Shown here one piece after another: positions 1-5,171 of a stretch of 5,171 nt of DNA. Made by a program: the position numbers and the translations under genes. Numbering within the stretch: the stretch's first letter is position 1; each line of letters opens with the position of its first letter. The notes beneath the pieces were generated by a model. The model made no database searches. It saw nothing but the letters and a program-made list of their open reading frames with translations, and was not told where the DNA came from. Where the stretch lies: NCBI GenBank assembly GCA_036794395.1, contig DAIRGS010000420.1, positions 1 to 5,171 of the forward strand. Direction: 5' to 3'. This DNA is from DASXMX01 sp036794395. GTDB taxonomy: Bacteria > Planctomycetota > Phycisphaerae > Tepidisphaerales > Tepidisphaeraceae.

Positions 1-12
1 AGTGGATTGCGA

Positions 13-42
13 ATCTGTAAACCAAGCACTTAGGTTACAGAT
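13..42. repeat. Imperfect palindrome / stem-loop in the upstream leader
   Basis: The arms ATCTGTAAACC (13-23) and GGTTACAGAT (33-42) are reverse complements apart from one extra A in the left arm. This gives a 10-bp stem with a bulged A and a 9-nt loop (24-32). No T-tract follows on either strand, so it is not a classical intrinsic terminator. It could be an operator-like palindrome, the remains of a 3' hairpin belonging to a gene to the left of the window, or part of a dispersed repeat. The symmetry is plainly visible; its role is unknown. Confidence 0.5.
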
Positions 43-56
43 GAAAAATGTTGGGA

Positions 57-74
57 GTACCGGTGGAGGGAGAA
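57..74 (+). repeat. Short direct repeat, copy 1 (gtaccggtggagggagaa)
   Basis: This 18-nt sequence is identical to 115-132, at a period of 58 nt. Its first 15 bases also occur in reverse complement at 3451-3465. The core contains the palindrome ACCGGT followed by a purine-rich tail. The flanking bases differ from those of the other copies, so the conserved unit is short and sharply bounded. Confidence 0.75.
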
Positions 75-114
75 AAGGACGGGTGATTTCAGCTTGTGTG
101 TAATGACAAGCGGC

Positions 115-132
115 GTACCGGTGGAGGGAGAA
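115..132 (+). repeat. Short direct repeat, copy 2 (gtaccggtggagggagaa)
   Basis: This is an exact 18-nt match to 57-74. On its left side the match to the inverted copy at 3451-3469 is longer: 111-129 is a perfect 19-nt reverse complement of that site. Copies 1 and 2 lie upstream of the PSD1 gene and the inverted copy lies just downstream, so the gene is bracketed by the motif. Confidence 0.75.
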
Positions 133-226
133 GACGATCCCTTGTGTCACTTACCGTCTTGAGCCATCATGCGCTCCCGTCTTCGCGTTTTCTGGCCTTC
201 CCTTGAACCGCTCGCACGGCCACCCG

Positions 227-235
227 TGTTATCAT
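227..235 (+). promoter_or_regulatory. Possible extended -10 promoter element for the two-gene unit
   Basis: TGTTATCAT fits the TGnTATAAT extended -10 pattern with one mismatch. It would place a transcript start near 242, leaving a leader of about 40 nt before the ATG at 284. The best -35 candidate, TTGAAC at 203-208, is 21 nt away, which is too far for ordinary spacing, so the element would have to work mainly through its TG extension. Planctomycete promoters are poorly characterised, and a match this short can occur by chance. Confidence 0.25.
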
Positions 236-270
236 GTACAACGCCCTTGATACGATTCTGTATTGACCAT

Positions 271-275
271 GGAGG
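271..275 (+). promoter_or_regulatory. Shine-Dalgarno that sets the PSD1 start at 284
   Basis: GGAGG lies 8 nt before the ATG at 284, an ideal distance. The in-frame alternatives, a TTG at 263 and an ATG at 269, lie upstream of or overlap this site and have no comparable purine tract before them. This supports 284 as the true start. Confidence 0.75.
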
Positions 276-283
276 CTCAGCGG

Positions 284-3200
284 ATGGGACGATCAGCCCG
301 CGCATTAACGCTTATCAGTATTGTGGCAGTTGTGGTGTTCGGCACATGCGCCACTTTCTCATCTGCCGCCGATACCCCCGCCAAGCTCGGCTACAACCGG
401 GATATCCGCCCGCTCCTTTCAGATAACTGCTTTGCCTGTCACGGCCCTGACAAGAACAAGCGCAAGGCGAAGCTCCGTCTTGACGACCGAGCGTCCGCGC
501 TTGAAATCGAAGCGTTCGTTCCCGGCAAACCCGACCAAAGCGAACTGATTAAGCGCATTTTCTCCACCGATCCCAAAGAGAAAATGCCGCCGCCTGAATC
601 CAATAAGAAACTAACCGATGCCCAGCGTTTGCTCCTGAAGACCTGGATTGAGCAGGGCGCCGAGTACGAGCCTCACTGGGCTTACATCGCACCCAAGCGC
701 CCGGCGGTTCCACCCGTCAGCGATGCCGCTCGGGTGAAGAACCCCCTCGACGCCTTCATCCTTCGCGCCTTGGAAGATCGAAAGATCACCCCCGCCCCCC
801 AGGCCGATCGGCGTACGCTCCTCCGCCGCCTCAGCCTCGACCTGACCGGCCTTCCGCCCTCGCCGGCCGAGATGCAGTCTTTCCTCGACGACAAATCCCC
901 CGACGCCTATGAGAAGCAGGTCGATCGTCTCCTGTTCTCCCCGCATTACGGCGAGCGCATGGCGGTCCCCTGGCTCGATTACGTGCGCTTCGCCGACACC
1001 GTCGGATTCCATGGGGATCAAAATATCAACGTCTTCCCCTATCGCGACTACGTCATCGACGCCTTCAACCACAACAAGCCGTTCGATCAATTCACCATCG
1101 AACAGCTCGCCGGCGACCTGCTTCCCCATCCCACTACCGAACAGCTCATCGCCACCGCCTTCAACCGCCTCAACATGGTCACCCGCGAAGGCGGCGCTCA
1201 GCCCGGCGAATACCTCGCCAAATACATGGCCGATCGCGTCCGCACGGTTGGCTCAACGTTCCTGGGCTCCACGATGAATTGCTGCGAGTGCCACGACCAT
1301 AAATACGACCCCTTCAGCGCCAAGGATTTCTACTCCATGGGCGCCTTCTTCGCGGATGTGAAGCAGTGGGGGGTGTACATGGATTACGCCTACACCCCCA
1401 ATAAAGACCTGATCGGCTGGAGCAACGATTCCCCTTTCCCGCCCGAGTTGATCGTTGACAGCCCGTACCTCAAGCGCCGCCAGGCCAGTCTGTTCCGCCA
1501 GATCGATCAAATCGCCGACCGATCCTTCCACGCTTCGGGTGATACCGGCCACGAAGCATTTTCCCATTGGCAATCCCAAGCCAACGCCTTTCTGGCCAAA
1601 CATCCCGATGGCTGGGCGGTTGTTTCCCCCGTTGGTCTGCAAGCTAATCAGAATACACCACCCGATACGCAACCCGTTGCCACGCTCAGCAGCGACAATG
1701 CTGTCTTGTTCAAATCCGTTACCCCCGCGCCGATGGCTTCGAAGAGAGCGGTCGCAACGGATCGCATCGCCTTCGCCCTGCCCGAGGGCAACCTCGCCGC
1801 CATCCGCCTCGAACTTCTCCCCCACGAATCCCACCACGGCAGCATCGCCCGCGATGGCTCGTCAAATGCCTCCGTTCAAATCTCCCTTGCTCTCCGCTCC
1901 CAATCCGGAATCGAGAAGAAACTGCCTGTCTACTTCGCCGACGCCGATCTAAAAGACGAGCGTTTCGCCAATGGCTACCCCCTCATCGGCGTCAAAGACG
2001 CCTGGAAAACCTCCTCTGCCAACTCCCACGGTATTCAAACCGCCGTCTATATACTGGATACGCCCCTTGCGGTTTCGCGAACTGACCAGCTTGTGGTCTC
2101 CATCAACAAGAATGGCCCCGGTTGCATCCGCGTCTCCACCTCCCCCATCGCTTCCCTCGCCCCATTCGATGCATCTACTATAGACGCACTAAAAGACACT
2201 CTCGCCACCCGCCCCGAAGACCAGCCCTCTGCCCGCCTCGCATATCTTCTCAGCACCCATGTCGATTCCGCCTCCGTCACACAAATCCGCAAGCTGTATA
2301 AAGAAGTCCTCGAGTGTCGCGACGGCAAGTCCCCGGTGCTGGTCACGATGAGCGTCGCGGCCCCCATCACCCGCGTGCTCCACCGCGGCAACTGGCAGGA
2401 TCAAACCGGCGCGATCGTCGATCCCGCCGTCCCCCATTTCCTCCCCCAGCCGAATGTCCCTAAAGATCGCCGGCTCACCCGCCTCGATCTCGCTCGCTGG
2501 ATCGTCTCCCCCGAAAATCCACTCACTTCCCGCGTCTATGTTAACCGCCTTTGGAAGCAGTTCTTCGGTTCGGGCCTGTCGAACATCGTTGAAGACCTCG
2601 GCGCTCAGGGTGAATCGCCCACGCATCCCGAGCTGCTCGACTACTTGGCTGTCGAGTTCCGCCAAAATGGATGGGACGTCAAACACATCGTCCGCCTGAT
2701 CGTCACGAGTTCCACCTACAAGCAAGACTCCAACCTCCCGCTCGCGCTTCGCGACAGCGATCCAGGCAATCGTCTTTATTCCGCCCAGTCTCCGCGCCGG
2801 CTCGAAGCCGAATTCATCCGCGATAATGCGCTCTCTGCCGCGGGTCTGATTGATCTCGACATCGGCGGCCCGAGCGCCAAGCCTTATCAACCCGAAGGCT
2901 ACTACGCCAACATCCAATTCCCCGACCGCAAATACGTCCCCGATCCCGACGCCCGCCAATGGCGTCGCGGCCTATACATGCACTGGCAGCGCACCTTCCT
3001 GCATCCCATGCTCGCCAACTTCGACGCCCCTTCGCGCGAAGACCCGATCTGTACCCGCAACCTCTCCAACACCCCCCAGCAGGCCCTCACGCTCCTCAAC
3101 GACCCCGAGTTCATCGAAGCCGCCCGCGTGCTCGCTCAAAACATCCTCGCATCCGATGCCCACGACGACCCCGCCCGGATCACCCAGGCCTACCAGCGCG

Positions 3201-3418
3201 CCCTGGGCCGTCCTCCGCATTCCAAGGAACTCGTCTCGCTTACGGATTTTCTTTCCACCCAGCGAGAATACTTCCTCGCCCACCGCGATGACGCCAATAA
3301 ACTGATCCGTACCGGCTTCGCCCCGGTCGCTCTCTCCTTCGACGTCGCCGAGCTAGCCGCGTACACCAGCCTCTGTCGCGTTGTCCTCAATCTCCATGAA
3401 ACCATCACGAGATACTGA
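284..3418 (+). CDS. PSD1-type planctomycete cytochrome c protein (PSCyt1-DUF1549-DUF1553)
   Basis: This encodes a 1044-aa exported multidomain protein of unknown biochemical function. Starting at the ATG at 284, a Sec signal peptide (MGRSAR, then a hydrophobic run to about residue 25) ends near SSAA at 26-29. A planctomycete cytochrome c domain follows (about 36-125), with heme motif CFACH at 49-53 and Met101 in EKMPPP as a plausible second axial ligand. DUF1549 spans about 153-363, with LDLTGLPPSP, FDQFTIEQLAGDLLP and a second CxxCH, CCECH, at 333-337 before DHKYDPF. Residues about 444-620 look like a beta-sandwich insert (LRLELLPH...), as in many family members. DUF1553 runs from about 730 (LTRLDLARWIVSPENPLTSRVYVNRLW) and includes NTPQQALTLLNDPEF. 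The C-terminus (LNLHETITRY) is the usual family ending, so the gene is intact. Domain identity is firm. A role as a periplasmic redox protein linked to polysaccharide breakdown is inferred from the hemes, export and family context. The DUF1501 partner gene follows 176 nt downstream. Confidence 0.93.
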   Translation: MGRSARALTLISIVAVVVFGTCATFSSAADTPAKLGYNRDIRPLLSDNCFACHGPDKNKRKAKLRLDDRASALEIEAFVPGKPDQSELIKRIFSTDPKEKMPPPESNKKLTDAQRLLLKTWIEQGAEYEPHWAYIAPKRPAVPPVSDAARVKNPLDAFILRALEDRKITPAPQADRRTLLRRLSLDLTGLPPSPAEMQSFLDDKSPDAYEKQVDRLLFSPHYGERMAVPWLDYVRFADTVGFHGDQNINVFPYRDYVIDAFNHNKPFDQFTIEQLAGDLLPHPTTEQLIATAFNRLNMVTREGGAQPGEYLAKYMADRVRTVGSTFLGSTMNCCECHDHKYDPFSAKDFYSMGAFFADVKQWGVYMDYAYTPNKDLIGWSNDSPFPPELIVDSPYLKRRQASLFRQIDQIADRSFHASGDTGHEAFSHWQSQANAFLAKHPDGWAVVSPVGLQANQNTPPDTQPVATLSSDNAVLFKSVTPAPMASKRAVATDRIAFALPEGNLAAIRLELLPHESHHGSIARDGSSNASVQISLALRSQSGIEKKLPVYFADADLKDERFANGYPLIGVKDAWKTSSANSHGIQTAVYILDTPLAVSRTDQLVVSINKNGPGCIRVSTSPIASLAPFDASTIDALKDTLATRPEDQPSARLAYLLSTHVDSASVTQIRKLYKEVLECRDGKSPVLVTMSVAAPITRVLHRGNWQDQTGAIVDPAVPHFLPQPNVPKDRRLTRLDLARWIVSPENPLTSRVYVNRLWKQFFGSGLSNIVEDLGAQGESPTHPELLDYLAVEFRQNGWDVKHIVRLIVTSSTYKQDSNLPLALRDSDPGNRLYSAQSPRRLEAEFIRDNALSAAGLIDLDIGGPSAKPYQPEGYYANIQFPDRKYVPDPDARQWRRGLYMHWQRTFLHPMLANFDAPSREDPICTRNLSNTPQQALTLLNDPEFIEAARVLAQNILASDAHDDPARITQAYQRALGRPPHSKELVSLTDFLSTQREYFLAHRDDANKLIRTGFAPVALSFDVAELAAYTSLCRVVLNLHETITRY

Positions 3419-3450
3419 ATGACCGTACAAACGATCACCTCGCTCAGATT

Positions 3451-3469
3451 TCCCTCCACCGGTACGCCG
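3451..3469 (-). repeat. Inverted copy of the leader repeat, between the two genes
   Basis: tccctccaccggtacgccg is the exact reverse complement of 111-129. Here the site also lies in a local stem-loop: CCGG (3459-3462), loop TACG, CCGG (3467-3470). Beyond an A/G mismatch, three more pairs form (3455-3457 with 3472-3474). The other two copies lack the matching right arm, so the 15-19 nt sequence, not the hairpin, is what all three share. Confidence 0.75.
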
Positions 3470-3583
3470 GGGGAAGCGAGCGGAATTGGCGACTGCCCGC
3501 GAGTGGGTAGGGAGGGGGTTTGCCGAATAACTGTTCTCCCAAACCGCACGCCCAATCCCAACCCAACACGCACCACCCAATCC

Positions 3584-3587
3584 GGAG
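3584..3587 (+). promoter_or_regulatory. Shine-Dalgarno that sets the DUF1501 GTG start at 3595
   Basis: GGAG lies 7 nt before the GTG at 3595. The frame is open further upstream to a TTG at 3520. The 25 residues that would be added there are rich in Pro, Asn and Thr, look like translated spacer, and would push the twin-arginine motif to an unusual distance from the N-terminus. Confidence 0.6.
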
Positions 3588-3594
3588 TCCCGCA

Positions 3595-5025
3595 GTGAAT
3601 TTCCCCCTCGACCCTCAAAAAATCACCACCGGAATCAACCGCCGTGCCTTCCTCACCCGCGCCGGTGTCGGCCTGGGCAGCGCCGCCCTGGCCACCTACC
3701 TAACCCCGCAGTTGGCAACCGCGGGCTCCCAGGGAATCATCACTCCCGTGCATTTCCCCATCCGCGCCAAGCGCGTCATCCACCTGTGCATGGCCGGCGG
3801 GCCCTCCCACCTTGAAACCTTCGACCCCAAACCCCAGCTCAAAGCCCTACACGGCAAACCCTTCCCCGAATCATTCACCAAAGGCCAACAACTAGCCCAA
3901 CTCCAGAACACCCAGTTAATCGCCCGCGGCCCCTTCGTAAATTTCAAAAAATACGGCAAATCCGGCCAGGAAATTTCCGATCTCTTCCCCCACATCGCGA
4001 CGCTGGCCGACGACATTGCCATCGTCCGCTCGATGGTCACCGAGCAGATCAACCACGACCCCGCCCAGGCCTTCATGAACTCCGGATCAATCCTCAAGGG
4101 CCGTCCCAGCATGGGCTCCTGGCTTCTCTATGGCCTCGGCTCGGAAACCGACAGTCTGCCCGGCTTCATCGTCTTCGTCTCCCAGACCAAGGGCGGCGGC
4201 ATTCAGCCTGTCTCTGCGCGCCAGTGGTCGGCGGGCTTCCTGCCCAGCAAGTTCCAGGGCATCGAATTCCAGTCCCGCGGCGACGCGGTCCACTACGTCG
4301 GCAACCCCGAGGGCGTCTGCCAGAGCCAGCAACGCCAGGTCGTCGATGAAATCCAGCGCCTCAACGGCATGCTCGCCGAGGAACGATACGACCCCGAAAT
4401 CCAGACCCGCATCGCGCAGTACGAGATGGCCTTCAAAATGCAGATGTCGGTCCCCGAGCTCACCGACTTCTCCAAAGAACCACGCCACATCTTCGACGCT
4501 TACGGCATCGACCAGCCCGGCGACGGTTCCTTTGCGTCCAACTGCCTGCTCGCCCGCCGCCTCGCTGAGCGCGGGGTCCGCTTCATCCAGCTTTACCACC
4601 GCGGCTGGGATCATCACGGCGACATCGAAAAGAACATGCCCATCGCCGCCAAAGAATGCGACCAACCCAGCGCCGCTCTGATTCAAGACCTCAAACAACG
4701 CGGCATGCTCGACGACACCCTCATCATCTGGGGCGGCGAATTCGGCCGCACCCCCATGGGCCAGGGCTCCGGCCGCGACCACCACATCAACGCCTTCTCC
4801 CTCTTCCTCGCCGGCGGCGGCATCAAGGGCGGCATCACCTACGGCAACACCGACGAACTCGGGTATCGCTCCGTCGAAAACGTCGTCTCCATGCACGATC
4901 TCCACGCCACCCTCCTGAACCTCTGCGGCATCAACCACGAAAAATTCACGGTGAAGTTTCAGGGTCTCGACGCCAAGCTCACCGGCGTGGAACCCGCCCG
5001 AGTCGTCAAGGAACTCATCGCGTAA
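3595..5025 (+). CDS. DUF1501 family protein with twin-arginine signal
   Basis: This encodes a 476-aa exported protein of the DUF1501 family, which is related to the alkaline phosphatase/sulfatase fold but has no established reaction. With the GTG at 3595 as start, a Tat signal appears at once: R16-R17-A-F-L, a hydrophobic stretch at 23-36, and a likely cleavage after ATA at 41-43. The DUF1501 domain fills the rest. HLCMAGGPSHLETFDPKP (63-80) is the family N-terminal signature. HRGWDHHGDIEKN (335-347) and WGGEFGRTP (379-387), followed by GRDHHINAFS (393-402), supply the clustered His/Asp/Glu expected of a metal site. MHDLHATLL (433-441) and FQGLDAKLTG near the end complete the fold. Length is normal and I see no frameshift. 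Tat export suggests that it folds, perhaps with metal bound, before leaving the cytoplasm. Same strand and conserved pairing with the upstream PSD1 gene point to co-transcription and a shared periplasmic role. Family assignment is firm; hydrolase activity is inference. Confidence 0.93.
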   Translation: MNFPLDPQKITTGINRRAFLTRAGVGLGSAALATYLTPQLATAGSQGIITPVHFPIRAKRVIHLCMAGGPSHLETFDPKPQLKALHGKPFPESFTKGQQLAQLQNTQLIARGPFVNFKKYGKSGQEISDLFPHIATLADDIAIVRSMVTEQINHDPAQAFMNSGSILKGRPSMGSWLLYGLGSETDSLPGFIVFVSQTKGGGIQPVSARQWSAGFLPSKFQGIEFQSRGDAVHYVGNPEGVCQSQQRQVVDEIQRLNGMLAEERYDPEIQTRIAQYEMAFKMQMSVPELTDFSKEPRHIFDAYGIDQPGDGSFASNCLLARRLAERGVRFIQLYHRGWDHHGDIEKNMPIAAKECDQPSAALIQDLKQRGMLDDTLIIWGGEFGRTPMGQGSGRDHHINAFSLFLAGGGIKGGITYGNTDELGYRSVENVVSMHDLHATLLNLCGINHEKFTVKFQGLDAKLTGVEPARVVKELIA

Positions 5026-5056
5026 CTTGTAGGGGCGCACCCCCTGTGTGGGCTAA

Positions 5057-5076
5057 TGAAAACCCGATGGTTTTCA
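5057..5076 (+). terminator. Stem-loop downstream of the DUF1501 gene, possible transcript end
   Basis: TGAAAACC (5057-5064), loop CGAT, GGTTTTCA (5069-5076) is a perfect 8-bp stem with a 4-nt loop, 32 nt after the stop codon. CCTG (5043-5046) can pair with CAGG (5077-5080) outside it, enclosing a 10-nt bulge. The T run lies inside the 3' arm and is not a trailing tract, so this is not a textbook intrinsic terminator. It may instead protect the 3' end or belong to a repeat. Confidence 0.35.
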
Positions 5077-5130
5077 CAGGCCGCGCTCGTCTGGAATTTG
5101 TTGCGCTCGAAGGAAGCGCGCCTTCTTGCC

Positions 5131-5151
5131 CCCTCTCCCTCCGGGAGAGGG
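5131..5151. repeat. Palindromic stem-loop resembling a dispersed intergenic repeat
   Basis: CCCTCTCCC (5131-5139), loop TCC, GGGAGAGGG (5143-5151) is a perfect 9-bp stem, followed by ctggggtgagggc (5152-5164). From memory, closely similar sequences are scattered between genes in many bacterial genomes as REP-like elements. No T-tract follows it. Just upstream, GCGCT (5103-5107) pairs with AGCGC (5115-5119), and GAAGG (5109-5113) with CCTTC (5121-5125), as mutually exclusive hairpins. The palindrome is certain; its classification as a dispersed repeat needs the rest of the genome. Confidence 0.55.
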
Positions 5152-5171
5152 CTGGGGTGAGGGCGAATGCC

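Larger units (their letters stand above)
3419..3598 (+). other. 59-codon open frame bridging the two genes; possible coupling ORF
   Basis: An ATG directly abuts the PSD1 stop codon (TGAATG, 3416-3421). It opens a frame that is also in phase with PSD1 and ends at the TGA at 3596-3598. That stop overlaps the GTG start of the DUF1501 gene (GTGA, 3595-3598). The predicted peptide begins MTVQTITSLRFPSTG, has no recognisable domain, signal or membrane segment, and reads through the 3451-3469 repeat. No good Shine-Dalgarno precedes the ATG, so translation would need reinitiation after PSD1. The geometry could couple translation of the two genes, but a GC-rich spacer can stay open this long by chance. 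I doubt that it encodes a conserved protein. Confidence 0.2.

Noticed and set aside
263..283. Upstream TTG (263) or ATG (269) as the PSD1 start
   Set aside because: The GGAGG at 271-275 is correctly spaced only for the ATG at 284, and the signal peptide begins naturally there.
335..352. Lipoprotein signal at Cys22 of PSD1 (VFGTC)
   Set aside because: Thr directly before the Cys and Phe at the -3 position do not fit a lipobox, and a signal peptidase I site at SSAA follows.
169..426. 85-codon plus-strand frame beginning upstream of PSD1
   Set aside because: It overlaps the PSD1 signal peptide and heme region in another frame, lacks a Shine-Dalgarno and resembles no family.
2189..2959. 256-codon open frame on the minus strand opposite PSD1
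   Set aside because: It is opposite the conserved DUF1553 region, has no recognisable domain and shows the same compositional mirror effect.
3493..3510. CTGCCC / GGGTAG hairpin between the genes as a terminator
   Set aside because: The stem is only 6 bp with a G-U pair and a 6-nt loop, and a G-rich run follows it with no T-tract.
3520..3594. Upstream TTG start giving a 501-aa DUF1501 protein
   Set aside because: It would add 25 Pro/Asn/Thr-rich residues before the Tat signal. The GTG at 3595 has a GGAG at proper spacing and gives a normal Tat leader.
4087..5040. 317-codon open frame on the minus strand opposite the DUF1501 gene
   Set aside because: It is a shadow of the strong C/G third-position bias of the plus-strand gene. 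The translation is low-complexity (Val, Gly, Ala, Glu, Asp) with no domain, and it lies almost wholly opposite a clearly recognised protein.

Overview
The window (5171 bp, GC-rich at roughly 60% by eye) carries two complete plus-strand genes. Their families are characteristic of Planctomycetota and, more widely, the PVC superphylum: a large cytochrome-type protein with the planctomycete cytochrome c / DUF1549 / DUF1553 ('PSD1') architecture, followed by a DUF1501 protein. This pairing is a hallmark of planctomycete genomes, where many paralogous copies usually occur. The sequence does not allow a more precise taxonomic call.

Layout. 1-283 is a non-coding leader. It holds an imperfect palindrome (13-42), two direct copies of an 18-nt repeat (57-74 and 115-132), a possible extended -10 promoter (227-235) and a clear Shine-Dalgarno (271-275). 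284-3418 encodes the PSD1-type protein, 1044 aa with a Sec signal peptide. 3419-3594 is a 176-nt gap with an inverted copy of the leader repeat (3451-3469) and a Shine-Dalgarno (3584-3587). A 59-codon open frame runs from the stop of gene 1 into the start of gene 2. 3595-5025 encodes the DUF1501 protein, 476 aa with a twin-arginine signal and a GTG start. 5026-5171 is non-coding and rich in hairpins; it includes a stem-loop that could end the transcript (5057-5076) and a second, repeat-like stem-loop (5131-5151).

How the genes work together (inference). Both products are predicted to be exported, the first by Sec, as expected for a c-type cytochrome, and the second by Tat, as expected for a protein that folds before export. 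Same orientation, no strong terminator between them and the conserved family pairing suggest one operon. A common but unproven idea is a periplasmic redox or hydrolytic module acting on polysaccharide-derived or sulfated substrates. The beta-sandwich-like middle of the PSD1 protein would fit a carbohydrate-binding part. Nothing in the window identifies the substrate.

I see no tRNA, rRNA, CRISPR array, transposase, phage gene or defence gene. The least ordinary features are the short repeat that brackets the PSD1 gene in opposite orientations and the start/stop geometry between the two genes.
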